Shown here piece by piece: positions 1-15,798 of a stretch of 64,000 nt of DNA (position 1 is its first letter; each line of letters begins with the position of its first letter). The DNA comes from Gymnogyps californianus (taxonomy: Eukaryota > Chordata > Aves > Accipitriformes > Cathartidae). Position numbers and translations under genes: made by a program. The stretch spans positions 207,843,494 to 207,907,493 of the forward strand of contig NC_059471.1 in NCBI RefSeq assembly GCF_018139145.2, in the 5' to 3' direction. The notes under the pieces were generated by a model. It searched no databases. It was not told the origin of the DNA and was given only the letters and a program-made list of their open reading frames with translations.

Positions 1-18
1 AGCTGCTGGAGGGATCCA

Positions 19-222
19 CACAGTACACACACATATATATACATATATTCTCACCAGCAGACTTCCATCCAGCTCAGCCAGAGAGGGAAGCAGGATGAGG
101 TTGTTGGCGCTGCCTGTGCTCACATAAGTGCTCTGCATTTGTCTGTGTTACCTGTGTGGCTGGCCTGGTATGTATGTATATACATGTATATACATGAATA
201 TATGTTATGTGGTATATACATG
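19..222. repeat. TA/CA and TATG simple-sequence patches
   Basis: Two patches, 19-50 (cacacacatatatatacata) and 168-222 (tatgtatgtatatacatgta and similar), separated by ordinary sequence. Confidence 0.75.
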
Positions 223-1234
223 TGCTCCGTGTGCATGTGCCTACTGGGAATACATTTTCAGCCTCACTACTGGTTGGATCTGTGGCACAGAGCTGCGGCA
301 GCCTCACCTCTCTTGGAGTGTTGAATCTGGCATGATATGCTTTCCCCTAACAGATAAAATAATATATGTATAAACAAACAAATCCCTAAATTCAGATGGC
401 TTGGTTATTATTTTGTAACTCTAAAAGAAAAACAACTTCCTCTTCTAAAGGTTTCTCAAGTTTATTTGTAGCTATGCAAGGCTCAGTTTAAATGAGAAAT
501 CAGGAAAAAATTGTTGAAACACATGCTTTCTTTCTAAATTCCCTAGCAATATATCAGGTATGGCTAGATGGCCTTTGAATACAAACTTGAGTAGCTTCTG
601 CGTGGGATCTGGCTGCCTGTACTTTTAAGAAGTCTTACTAGCTTGAGCACAGTTCTGAGCTGAACATGGCAACTTGGCTTTTGGAGATAGTCCTGGTGCT
701 AACTGTAATTCTCAGAGGGGAGGGAGAAGACTTGACCCTGCACTAACATCACCACGGTTTTTGTGTGATATTGGTTTTACATCCTGGCATATTATTTTAA
801 CCCAGATATTAAAAAAAAAATTGTAAGCAAGTACCATAGGGAGTATTATCATCGGGACAGCAAAGTAACACTTCATTTTCACCTCTTTATCATGGACTAT
901 TCTGTATACGTCTGTTTTATATAAGTATTTGCTGTTCTGTCTTATTGTACACACAATATTGTAGGGCTGGTTAAACCGAAGATAACAAGGAATTTTTAAG
1001 TACACTAGGGATAAGAGAAAGCCTAACTACTGAGCATGTCTGTTGCTAGATAGATATGGCTAAACTGTTAAGTATACACAGAAAATAAAAAAGTACTTGG
1101 TAAATATTCCCTGTTTACAAAGATGAAGGCTAAAGTATTCGTATCACACAAGAATGAAGAAGTACTTTCCAGTCTATTAGTAACTAAGGTAGATGATGAA
1201 CAGCTACTTGGGATAAACATTTAAGTCAGCAGGA

Positions 1235-1278
1235 CAAAACAAAAAGAAAAAACAACCAACAAACCAACCAACCAAAAC
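1235..1278. repeat. A-rich stretch with AACC units
   Basis: Runs of A followed by aaccaac / aaccaaccaacc units. Low-complexity intronic DNA. Confidence 0.75.
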
Positions 1279-2737
1279 CTTTACGTATTCTTGATTTAAG
1301 GCTAAAAGGGGCAATGAGATACTCTAATCTGACCTCTTGCATACTGTCTGACCACCCACATATCACTGGTCCTTAAAATTCCCTTGGTTACTTCTGTAAC
1401 AGACCTTAACAATTATGTTTACTGGCAGATGTTTGCTTAAAGTGCATCTTCCAGGAAAGCATTAAATATTGATATGAAGACAACAAGAATTTTTCCTTGC
1501 AATTTGTTGAGGCATATTAACTATTTATGTGCCATTCAAATTTATTGGGCTTCAACTAGTGATTCTTGCAGCGCTTTTATCTGACAGTTTTGAGAGTCTA
1601 TGGATGCAAGAGTTTTCCCCAGCGACAGCACTTCTCAGCTGTGATCAAATCAGTTATCAGCCTATTTATTTATGAACTCCAGAACAGCCAAAAAAAGGTC
1701 AAATTCTGTGAGTTTGAGAGTATGTCTGAAATCCAGCTTCTCAGATGACTCACTCAGGACTGTGAGAAGACGCTTTCAAGAACAAAGCAATCAACTATAA
1801 ACCACTTTCAGTACTCAGAGAAGACACCTACAATCTTTTTCTGTAAAATCTGAGCCAATCCTTTTTGTGTTAAATTAGTGCTATGATCCACATTTATGTA
1901 ACAGTATTCAGCCAGAACAAAGGAGACATAGAGTCAAAATCTGAGTTCAAACACTCATCGTTTGCCTCCCAGGAGAGAAAGTGAACTATCAATCCACACA
2001 CTATTTAGATGGAAAGTTGTCTCTAGCCATGTCACTGAAGCTGTACAAGCATTTCTAGTTCATCGTGTCAATGAAGACTACAAGAAAACTGCAAGAAGTT
2101 CGACTTCTAGTGGTCCTTCACTTTCTTTTTCTTAATACAAACTGTGTAATTTGCTTTCCTGAGGATCAGGGTCCCACTGAAGTCAATTAACCTCATTTCA
2201 AAAAAGTCAACTAATATAACATCATCCTTACCCTAATCTTCCTCTCAACTCCAGCCCCACCTGAAATACCTTAACATAGCATCATTGACTCCTTTCTTGA
2301 CTTTCTTTTCAGAGGGAAAGCAAAATGAAACTGTAATTCTGCAGGCAGACAAACATTTCATGATGTTGTTTATACTACTGCATTTCTTGCTTCAATTCCT
2401 ACTCTCATTAATCCATTAAAAAAGAAAATTCTTTCTAACTTTTTAACAACTGTTGGGTTTCCATAGTTCGCAAATTCTCTCCATTGTTATTTGCAGAATA
2501 CTCATCTTCATTACATTTGCTAAACGTCCTCCAGATATATTTCCCATACATGTATTTCCATAGATACGTAGACTAGCTCTACCTGCAATTATAAGCAATG
2601 CAGAAATGGAATACTAGATTTTGATCATAACTTCTTTGAGCTTTGTTTAATCTAGCACCTACAGTGCTTACTAAACATATCTGTATGAAAATACATACAA
2701 CAATTCACTTGGTCCCTGAAGAGAGAAGGTACAAGAT

Positions 2738-2785
2738 AATGACCTTCCATTAAGGAATGCTAATGATTTTCCATTAAGGAACACT
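2738..2785. repeat. 24-base tandem pair
   Basis: aatgaccttccattaaggaa (plus tgct) at 2738-2761 is followed at 2762-2785 by a copy with four differences, all transitions. An old small duplication. Confidence 0.85.
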
Positions 2786-5393
2786 CCTACGAAGATGTGT
2801 TTCTCTGCAGCTATCATTGTTCCCTCTTTTCTTGAAAATGAGTCATTCAGTTTAAGAAAAACTGCAAGGTCATGATACAATTAGATGTATTGTTGTTAAG
2901 AGAATCATGAAGCTCAACATTCAGCTCTAAACTTGCCTTTATATCGCTTTTCATTGACTATGAAAAAAAAACCACCCCACCCCAGCCCCCCAAAAAAGGA
3001 AAAAAATATATTTATTTGCTGTCTCACACAGCTATGATGCTGAGGAGACTGTATACTTAATTGGAGCTACTGCGATTCATTACCTGAAACGCTCCAGGAT
3101 TAAATCAGTAAGAGAGATGTTTATGCAGACCTCCAGTGGGAACTTGATTCTCTACCTTTTTTTAATTTGCCAAATAATGAAAAAGATGGCAAGCATCTTT
3201 ATATTTTCTCCTTAATGTTGTCCATTATGGAGAATGAGAAAGTAAGGACCAAAGCACATTAGCAAGGCTGCTGGCAAGCCCCTTCATACAGGAGTCCTTT
3301 TCACCTCCTCCTCTAGATCCACCAACAGAACTACTTCAGTGCCAGTATCTCACACTGATATGATCGTGTTTGATTTCTTCCTCAAATAGTGATGTTATTT
3401 AGAAAGACTAACCACCACTGAACTTTTCTGGGTCAAAATTCAAAAACACAGGAAAAAACTATGTCTTAGTCTATTTGAGTATGCAATTTCATTTAAGGTT
3501 CACTAAAAACACATTAAATGGGAGTAATAAAGGAAACCGACTTCAACTTATTTTTAAAGAAAGTTCTGGAAGGTTTTGCCAATTGAACAGAAGTACACTC
3601 ATACAAATCTAAAACTTTCTAGCAAAGAAAGCATAAGCACAACAGGCTACCTGGCTGCAAAGTCTAGTATCCTCCTCCCTTCAGCAGGACTTCAGGCTAA
3701 GGTTTCCACCCATGGCATGTTTGTTAAGTTTTTAAACAAGCTTAAGAAAGTATTTCCCAGAAGGAAGGAATGTTTCCCTGTATCTAAGAGAATATAGGTG
3801 CAATCATCTGAACTGTAGAACACAAGAAGGAACATGCAGCAGAAAGAGAAAGGAGCCCTTTGATAAATTGAAAAGCTCTTTACAAAACTTTTTTTTTTCT
3901 GTATTATCATATTTAAATATTTTAATTAGGAAGGTGCAAAGATTGTATCAACTTGGGAGTAAGGGTGGCAAAGTAAACAGGTTTGCAACCACTGAGCTGC
4001 GGGAATTCCATGATAAACTGCTATTAAAAATCAGTGGAAAAAGGGGTGTATCTTCCACAGATTGCTTTTATCTCCAACAATAATTTCATAGGCTGGGTGC
4101 ATAGTTTTTTCTTTGAAATCAATTCATCCAGAGATCTCCTTCCCTCTCATTTTAGTCGATGTGCAGAACTGCACAAGAGCAGGAGATGAGCTTTCAATAT
4201 TCCCAGAGCATGATTCTATTATCCCTAGTATGCTCATAACATTTAATTTCCAGTTCCTAAACAGTAAATACTAGTCTGGATTTTTACAAAGGCTAAGTGT
4301 TTTTAAACAGTCTTACAGCTCCTGACCTTTAACACGTCTGTTGCTGTAAGGTAGGTTTTTCCTTTGTGTGGTTTTCCACACCTCTACAGATTTGAAGTTG
4401 AAATACATTTCTCCTGCAAACTGCAGCCTACCCACAATCATAAACAAATTACACTCTCTGTGTCAACATTTGAAACCAAGTCACTAAATCATAACATGCT
4501 GGGATGGAATTGCTGCCCCTATCATCTACCACTTACTGCTATGAAAGCATATAACCGGATTAGTGGGAAAACAGCTGTATTACTCATACATTTAAGCTCT
4601 TTCAAACAGCAGGTTTTCTTTCGGCAACAAAGCACAGCACTTCAGATAAGAAAAATGCAAATCCCAGAGGAAATCATGACATATTAACCCCTGGCAATCT
4701 TTACATGACTTAATAGTTCATTCAACCTTTTTTCACTAGAAATAAATGCAAGAACTATATTACATCAGTAGAACTAATGTATTTTAACACATCTACTTTT
4801 AAGCTTTTTTTTGCCTAGGATTTCTCCATATACCAGGCACGGTTCATTAAATCATCCTGTCACTTTCTAGAAGTGATTGGCATGAGCTTAAATCCGTGGC
4901 TCTCAGTTGTGGGCATGAATCATCATACATATGGGTTTTGTGGGACAACATCTTGGCAGAGGTTAGCGGTAAAACAGCTCTCTAGTTAACTCAAAACCTC
5001 ATTACTAAACACTCTGTGGTTATTAAATCTAACAAGCCATAAAACAACTGTTGTTTTCTTGGCCAAAAGATCCAGGGGGGAAAGAAAAATTGTAGATAAC
5101 TTCCAGTTATTGCTAGTGTTCCTATATCCATCTGCTAATATTGTATTAACTGAAAATTTTCACCTAGCTTTTTGGACTTTTTAATTAGCCAATGATGTCT
5201 AATACCAGGATGCTTCAAGAGAAAATGTCCTTAAGCAATAACATGAAACGTATTGAATAAATCTGCATTTCTTTCACTTAGAACAAAATGTTTAAGTTGA
5301 TATTTTGGGGCTTGGATTTATTAAAAAAGCACTGGTGTTAGACTTGATTTAGACATGCCTTCTTTGTTATGGAATACTCTGTAAAGAATAATG

Positions 5394-6331
5394 ATCATGG
5401 AATCATAGAATTGTTTAGGTTGGAAAAGACCTTTAAGATCATCAAGTCCAACTGTTAACGTAGCACTGCCAAAGTCCACCACTAAACGATGTCCCTAAGC
5501 GCCACATCTACACGTCTTTTAAATACCTCCAGGGATGGTGACTCAACCACTTCCCTGGGCAGCATGGTCCAATGCTTGAAAACGCTTTCCATGAAGAAAT
5601 TTTTCCTAATATCCAATCTAAACCTCCCCTGGCGCAACTTGAGGTCATTTCCTCTTGTCCTATCGCTTGTTACTTGGGAGAAGAGACCAACACCCACCTC
5701 TCTTTCTCAAGACTGAACAACCCCAGTTCCCTCAGCCGCTCCTCATAGGACTTGTGCTCTAGACCCTTCACCAGCTTCGTTGCCCTTCTTTGGACACGCT
5801 CCAGCACCTCAATGCCTTTCTTGTAGTGAGGGGTCCAAAACTGAACACAGTACTCAAGGTGCGGCCTCACCAGTGATGAGTACAGGGGGACAATCACTTC
5901 TCTAGTCCTGCTGGCCACACTAGTTCTGATACAAGTCAGGATGCTATTGGCCTTCTTGGCCACCTGGGCACACTGCCGGCTCATATGCAGCTGGCTGGTG
6001 ACCAACACCCCCAGGTCCTTTTCTGCCAGGCAGCTTTCCAGCCACTCTTCCCCACGCCTGTAGCATTGCATGAGGTTGTTGTGACCCAAGTGCAGGACCC
6101 AGCACTTAGCCTTGTTGAACCTCATACAATTGGCCTCGGCCCATTGATCCAGCCTGTCCAGATCCCTCTGTAGAGCCTTCCTTCCCTCAAGTAGATCAAC
6201 ACTCCTGCTCAACTTGGTGTCATTGCAAACTTCCTGAGGGTACACTTGATCCCCTCATTCAGATCATTGATAAAGATATCAAAGAGAACTGGCCCCAGTA
6301 CTGAGCCCTGGGGAACACCACTTGTGACTGG
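5394..6331 (-). mobile_element. CR1 LINE, 5'-truncated, about 0.94 kb, antisense orientation
   Basis: Reads as CR1 on the minus strand, the same sense as the gene. The 3' end lies at the low-coordinate side, with the usual tail (tcatagaattg after atcatgga) and 3' UTR. From there to 6331 it encodes the C-terminal part of the CR1 reverse transcriptase protein: the minus frame at 5670-6245 shows [44 protein letters not shown] and [19 protein letters not shown] second frame at 5482-5697 carries the end, with [12 protein letters not shown] and [13 protein letters not shown]. Two frames are used, so it is broken. The start is truncated within the reverse transcriptase domain, as is usual for LINEs. 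It makes no product. CR1 identity is very sure; the subfamily was not determined. Confidence 0.96.
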
Positions 6332-8231
6332 ATGATTTTTTTGTATCACCATATCTGTAGATGATCCTCAGATCATTTAGAAAAAAGAAAAATCAGATTT
6401 TTTTAAAATTAGATAATTAATGAACCATCTGCCTTTTAACACAGTACATAACAAATCATCAAGCTTTTCACCAAAGGTATACAAGGAAGAATAAGTGGCA
6501 AAAAACTAAGCAGTAAAACGAAGAATTTAATATTTGAATAAAGATGACATCTCAGACCTTCTAAGAAATCCTCCTCAATGAAAGTCATGTATGTAATTTT
6601 CAAAGATCTAACCGAATGATCAGAATAATGATCATTCTAATGTATTATGTTTTGCTTCAAGTGTCAAGATATCTAAATCAAACTTAAAAATAAAGTAACA
6701 TACATGAAAACAGTACAGCACTATTACCAACTTTGCAGTGGATGAATGCTTTATAGAAGTTAGGCCTGCATATACGCTTTTGTGAATAATCTTAACAACA
6801 AATAATACTGAGTGTGATAATATATCACCCTCTTAAATGGTGTCACCTCTGGTGCTTAACTGTGGTTTAAGGCTTTGGTTGGACTGTGGAACAACTGAGC
6901 AAACTAAAAAAAACCCAGGAAAAATCGTAAAAAAAAGACAAAACTTCTGTCTTATCTCGCTTAAAGAATGCCTTGTAGTAGTACAACCATTTGTTTCCTA
7001 TCTATAGCATATGATTCCCTTTCTGTTAGAGAAATAAAATGTCAGAGCATGTCTCCCACAATTCCAATACATAAGTCATCTGAACACATGAAAACATAGG
7101 TTATACAAAAGTAATTGCAATACTGAAAGGATCTAATATGGACTGTTAAATGATAAGTGCACAACAACAAATAGCACTTCATAAAAGATTTAGAGATGTC
7201 ATGTTCTATTATATATATTCCTGTGAGTGTTGCCTTCCTTTGAGGATGAACACAGCACGACCAAAAAGTCCTCTTTGGTTCTGCAGTCAAATATCTGATG
7301 TGTGCCTCTAAAATTCATTCAAAGAAGAAAAGTCCTTACATATTGTAAGTTACAAACCACTGGGAAAATGTACTGTAGAAACTATTCAAAGATTTCCAGT
7401 CCTTTTTCAACACAAGTCCCAACCTTGGGGCCTTGCTAGAATAACACTGAACCTTAGCTAATAGGCTTAGGCTCCTTACCCTGAGCCTAAGGAAGGCTTA
7501 GCATTAAGATACACTATTTCTGGTAGCTGGGAGCAAATGAAGGAAAGTGTGGAAAGCTGTGTAAATCAGGAGGTAGTGGGAGTCCAGATTTTCCAACAGC
7601 AAAAGCTGGCACAGCTCCACTGAACACAGGAATCAATTACCAGCAGTTTAGGATTACAATCTTTTTTTTTTAAAACCAGTGAACCTAACAACAAGATTTC
7701 AGCTCTCTAATGTCATTACAGAAAAGCTTATTTCCTTTAATAATAATAATAAAAACATTTGTTTCTTTTTTTCACTGCAATTTAGACTAGAGAAAATGGT
7801 ATAATCCACTACGAAAAACTTTAACAAAGGAAATGCCCTTGCGAATAAAAGCTTCTCTCTACTACTTGGAGAAGGTCTAGCTAGACTGACAGCAAACGAT
7901 GAAGCAATAAGCGGTGTTCAAAGAGATTTCTGATAGTGATATTTCAGGTCTTTCTCCCTGCAGGCTGGCTACAACACATCTGTAGAAGTTGAAAATTGTC
8001 TCCAAAATCATTCCAGTTACTCACCACGCAGGCTGTCTCTTGTCTTTAAGAGTATGTCAATGTTCCCATCCCAAATCCTTAGAATCAAAGCTCTACAGTT
8101 CAACAGCTTAATAAAGAACAAAAAAGCCTTGCCCAAGGCTAGAGCATGACATCCAAGGTATCAGCCTGAAAACTGAAAGTTGCCCATACCATCTTCCCCC
8201 TCCTCAAATCTATTTTATTTTGCCTTCAGGT

Positions 8232-8268
8232 TTCAGCTTTCTTGAAAGCTTCTTCAGCTTTCCTGAAA
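8232..8268. repeat. 21-base-period pair
   Basis: ttcagctttcttgaaa (8232) and ttcagctttcctgaaa (8253) differ at one base. Confidence 0.65.
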
Positions 8269-9013
8269 ACCAGGAATTTGCACTTTAAATTCCAGGCAAG
8301 TATCAGAAAGACTAAAACGCCATTCAAAAAAACCCCCAAAACTGTTTTAAGGAACCATTTAGAAACAGAAGTTTTAAGTCTGGTAGTCAAGTTTGAAGTG
8401 TAGTAATTATAGGTAGTACTAAAGTTTCAGATCATGTTCTGAAAGATCTCAGCTGCTGAAAACCCAGCCCTGAAAAAGCCAGCATCACCTTCATTTGAAA
8501 TCCTTACAATCCTACCCCCCTCCTAACAATCCTCTGACCTGCACATCATGTATGCTTCTCTGTACACATAAATTATGTGCATTTTTAAGTTCCTTCATGG
8601 ATTCTCCCCTCTATTATATTACTCATTATGGGAAAAAATTGCTTTGCTACCCATCAAGTTGCTAACTGTAGAACTTCTCAGCAACACCTCTTCAGCAGGT
8701 CAGATGTATGGATGTACATCTTCTGTTATCATGCATCAATTCACACAAGCAACCCAAATATCTGCTGTGTGGAAGAAGGAACTTCCCCCTACCTCCTCTG
8801 TATCATTTTGTCTCGTACCACAATATAAAACCTGGGAACCACCAATTATTTCAAGAGAAGTTGCATATACCGGTCAAATAGAAGATGTGGTACACAGATG
8901 GGAAGAATATATTGGAAAGGAGAATTTGGCTACAGAAAAGTTTGTTTAAATGACTTTTGCCCTTCACTCAAATGTATAGATAGCAACAAATCTAGGATTT
9001 TCATTATACTTTA

Positions 9014-10339
<1,326 letters not shown>

Positions 10340-10390
10340 GCATCAACTAAAATAAGCATGTCTTTGGGAGATGCAGCTCCTTGAATATAC
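10340..10390 (-). CDS. CACNA2D1: CACNA2D1 exon C: first strand of the VWA domain and metal-site aspartate
   Basis: A 51-base exon encoding YIQGAASPKDMLILVD, bounded by the acceptor tttatttcag and the donor gtaagt. It opens with the final G of the split Trp codon and closes with GC, the first two bases of an Ala codon completed in exon D. The last whole residue, Asp, is the first ligand of the metal ion dependent adhesion site (MIDAS, motif DxSxS), corresponding to Asp259 in human alpha2delta-1. The hydrophobic MLILVD stretch is the central beta strand typical of VWA folds. The motif is therefore divided between two exons: Asp here, both Ser residues in exon D. The exon is too short to be found by open-frame length and was recognised by protein match and splice borders. 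Confidence 0.96.
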
Positions 10391-11419
<1,029 letters not shown>

Positions 11420-12423
11420 TCAACATTTCATATGGATAAAAAATATCTGTATTTGTGTAACCTGTTTTTGAAATACCTATACACCCCTGTATATATGAGC
11501 ATATAATATAATGCAATAAAACTATATATAGATAAAGACTTTAAAGGGCTAAGTTGTGTTGAAGAAACAGTTACTGAATATAATTGATCACTGACTTCAA
11601 TAGAACCAGAATTTCAACCAAAGTACTTTAGAATAGGAAATAACTTTTTTTTGGACAAGAAAGTACTTAATTTTAAAAACAATTATAAGTTAATTAATGT
11701 TGTATACAATAATACTGTACTGACCTAAAGCTCAGTTATGCATCTAAAAAATTATACGCTGACTCAAGAGAGCTCTACCTAAAAATGCAAATTAGAAAAG
11801 TAACATTAAAGTATCATATTTTCTGAAGATAAAATGAGATGGAAATATTTGTGTCTTTGTAAAGAAAATGCTAAGATTAATAACCTTTTGCAAGCATTTG
11901 ATTTAAGCTTTACCATAATTTTCAGCAAGGGTAGGAATCTTTTCCTTACTGAAAAACAAAATGAGCCTTTCAAAATCATTTGACAGCTTAATGAACACAA
12001 ATAAAAATGTGAAAAGTTACATGAAATGAAATAATGTTCTGCAATTTGCTCTCTCACTGTATGCCAACAGCATTGGGGGAGCTGTTTCCTGACATTAAAT
12101 TATTTTTCTGTCTAGGAAATAAAGAAAGATATAGGCAGCTCCAGGATTCTTCCTGAAAAAGCATTAATCTAAGACAAATGGGAAGAATTATGATATCTCT
12201 ATCCATGAATATAAAAGAAGCCACCAGCTTAGAGTAGCTGCCTATTTTTGATTTTACTAAACGAACCCTTTCCTAAGTGACCATAACCTGAGTTGGCACA
12301 TCGGTTAGCAGAACATTTAAATGGACCGTAACCCACAGGACATTTATCAGTATATATTTATCAGCCACAGAAAACACTGCATATTGTTGCACACCAGAAG
12401 AACCTCAAACTGTGTACCAGTAT

Positions 12424-12476
12424 TGTCTACGATCTCAGACTAGACCACCTGACAGGTCCTTTGTGACCTGAAGGGA
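12424..12476 (+). mobile_element. Possible old CR1-type 3' end relic
   Basis: The stretch gatctcagactagaccacc followed by tgacaggtcctttgtgacct resembles the 3' end of old reptile-type CR1 copies (cagactagatgatc, then ggtccct and gacct). Only about 50 bases are recognisable and the tail repeat is missing, so chance similarity is not excluded. Confidence 0.3.
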
Positions 12477-15400
12477 TAAGGGTCTTTGAAATTTCCAGAA
12501 ATGAGAGAATAGAATTTTTGAGACTGGTATATGTCAAATTTGTAACTTAAGTATCATTACTTAGGTATGCACAGGTTAAATTCACCAGTATTTTATAAGC
12601 CTGAAGCCATGGTTAGCATCATGGACTTTTTGTGTCTGTCCAGACTAACCTATCCATTGGAATTCCATCTGAAAATCCATCCTTGAAATACATTCCTTGA
12701 GACTTGCAAAATCTGCATCCAATGTACTCAGTTCAGTTTGTATTATGAGTGGTTTAGGTAAAATAGCAAATATAAATCAAGGTACTGACCAACACTGCAA
12801 TGTCTTTGCCCAAACTTTTAGTCTTTCCACTGACATCCAATAAAAGGCTATGCCCTATCAAATCTGTCCCTCTTAGTCAACCCATATCTTGGACAGTCTT
12901 CATAAACAATTATCTGAATGTATGCATCTGGATTTATTTCAAAACAACAGATCAAATGTAATTTACACTGCTAGTGTGACAGTAACTCTTAGCAATTTCC
13001 ACTAAGTGAATTAAAACTTTTCTTTTTTTTAATGGGGTTTTTTTTTTCATATAAAAGATAAGTCCAACTCCTTAACTGCATTCTCCAAAGCAAATGAATG
13101 GTGGTTCAAAGAGAATTTGAATGCAGGAGCTGAAGAAGAGTGCTTCTAATATCATCATATTCTGCTGTAACAGTAGATACTGACAGGTATTCACTGAAAA
13201 TTGAATCAATTTTCTAAAGGCTCACAAAATAACAGACTAGCTCCTTAGCTATCATAAATTATTTACTGAAAACCATCACACAAACATTTTGCTACAATTT
13301 ATCTGATATCATAACCTTCAAGAAGATGAGAGAGTAACTTACTTCACATACTATTTTGAACTACAATCTAACTTTTTTAAGTTCTGAACTAAAATTTACA
13401 GAAATATGGGTTAAGATTAATTTTTGTCTGTGTAACAGAAGACAATATGAGAAATAATTCAGCTACATTTTTCTGCAAAATTTGAGAGCTACAAATATAT
13501 GTTAATGTAATACCACCTGACAGGTAAACACATCACTTCCTTGAGGTCAACACCAGTTGCCTAGACAGAATACATTTCAGAATTGGGCCCTTTAGACCAA
13601 GCATATGGTGGCAAATCTTTCAGAAACATGAAGTGGCAAAATTAATGTTAACTTAAACTTGTGAGGAAACACCAAATAATAAAATTTGAAATGGTTGAAA
13701 TTTTCACTAATATTTCCAAAAGCACCAAAAGTCTCTGTATAACAAAAGTTGGTGTTCCTTAAAATGGAATACAAACCAGAACAACACTTTTTTAAATTAT
13801 TTTTTTTCTTTTATTTTCTTTCCCTCTCTTTATGGAGAGAATGCTCAAAACTTCTGGTTGAGATAGAGTAAAACAAAGGATCTGAAGACAAATCTTTCCA
13901 AATCGCTCTTCAGAGGAGGTTCTTCTGTTAAGACTTGAGCAACTAAGCCTTGCACTCAGTTCTACCATAGTTATTCAATAATTTCCTGGATTGCAACAAA
14001 GTTCAAACTGTTCCTTTCTGGCTACATCTATATTAGTTAAAAAGCACAACAGAAGGTAAAACATTCACCAGAACTAGACTAAGAACTATTACAACGGTCC
14101 AGTTATACACAAAAGAAACTGTGAATAAACTACTCAGCACACTTCTTACAGCCTATCTAATCCTTTTGGAGGTTACTGTGGATGGTAACACAGTTTTTCA
14201 TTTTGGGAGATAGAGTGAGTGGTGAACACAACAGCTAAATTCTACTTCTCTTTCACTAGCTTGGCCCTTTCAGTATGCACAGTCCTGGAAAGATTGTCAG
14301 TAGCTTCAGAGAGATCTGGAGAAGGTCTTTAAAAATGTTATTTCTTACCATGTTGTTAAACCAGTATTTTCTGTGCCACATGTCAATAAGTTTCTTTTTC
14401 CTAATTAATATATTACCTTCTGTTGAGACAAATATAACAAGCACCTACATGCTTAAGTTTCCATGTGAGGAAATTTTTCTGGATTTATGCTGACTGTAAA
14501 ATTTTTCATCAGATATTAATGCTGGATCATACAAACACTAATTAAGAAATACAATGTTTACTGAGAAAACTAGTTCTATTGATCTTTATGATGTCTTCTA
14601 CAACAGTTTACTTAATCTAGTAGTAAGTATCTGCACGGCTAAACAGAAATAAGGACTCAGCCCTTCGTATCTAAAATTTCATTCGCACCAAAGAAGTGCT
14701 GAATTCCCTCTTCAACCTCAAGAATTAACATGACTAAATTACCCATTCATCTTAAGCTCTCTCTGGATTAACACTTTTCATTTTAGATGGCTTTGAATGG
14801 TCTCAAATCTATTCACTGGTTTTGGTAACATTCTGAGTATTTAAGGATCTTATTGAAATTGCTATTACTAGGAAACTGAAATTCCCTTAGGACGTTTGAT
14901 CTCCAATGATCTAATTTTAATTTACCCTGATTTAATCTTTAAAAAAAACATTTTTTAAAAGATGATAAATGCTCTCTATGCAAAAATAAATAATCATGCA
15001 TTTATAATTATACAGGAAATAATTAGAAGGGATGGAGACCACTGAAAAAGACATGTGTTGCCTTAGTCCATATACAGAACACGCTATAAAGCCATTTGGG
15101 GAAACTGGCTTACATCTTACTGACAAAAGCCATTATATGGTCTAAGATGAAAGCAAAATGAAATACACAAAAAGATGATTACAGATTTTCCTAAAAAACT
15201 AAAATTGAAGATCAAGGATTTTGAGATTTACAGTTTTATTTATATAACCTATTGTTTAAAACATGCATTTTAATCAGATGCCTTGGAACCTGGCTCACCG
15301 AATGTCTTGAAGAAGTCAGCCTCACCGTGTTTCATTGTTGCATACTAATATCTTTGAACTATGTCAACACTACACAGTTCTCTGTTGCATACATTAAGCT

Positions 15401-15678
15401 TTAGTCATGTTCTCCTTTGATTTTCTTGTTTGACATATGGTTAGATTTGATATTTTATAAATTATTCATTGGATTTGATATCCCTCCCACTTCTGCTGTT
15501 TGCATCATGGAGATACAGGCCTGCCTATATTTCAAGCAAGAGTAAGGCATGCTTTTCTGTTATTTCCACACATGTAGAGTGGAAATCCTCAGTTTTGTTG
15601 ATTACATGCAAAACCAATTCATGCAGTACAGAGGTTGTCACAGGGTAAAGCCTAAATGAAAGTATTCCTCAGGAAAGG

Positions 15679-15798
15679 GAGACCTCGGCTACATCTGCCC
15701 ATTTTTAATTCATGAGATGATTCCAGAGGCATAGGTGAGTGTCACGGGGGAGGCCTTCCTGAGAGTCCTGCCGAATGAGACCTCAGTTACATCTGCCT
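15679..15798. repeat. Spaced direct repeat, period 98 bases
   Basis: gagacctcggctacatctgc at 15679 recurs at 15777 as gagacctcagttacatctgc; the small set of differences are transitions. The sequence between shows only weak similarity (cctcaggaaagg / ttcctgagagtc). It may be the remnant of an old duplication or of an unidentified repeat family. Confidence 0.55.

Noticed and set aside
5670..6245. A 191-codon minus-strand frame that could be taken for a host gene
   Set aside because: Its protein is the C-terminal part of CR1 reverse transcriptase and lies inside a truncated LINE.
8575..8949. A 124-codon plus-strand open frame, the longest that is not in a repeat
   Set aside because: No recognisable domain, no plausible splice or start context, AT-rich intronic composition. 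Length alone is within what chance gives in 64 kb.
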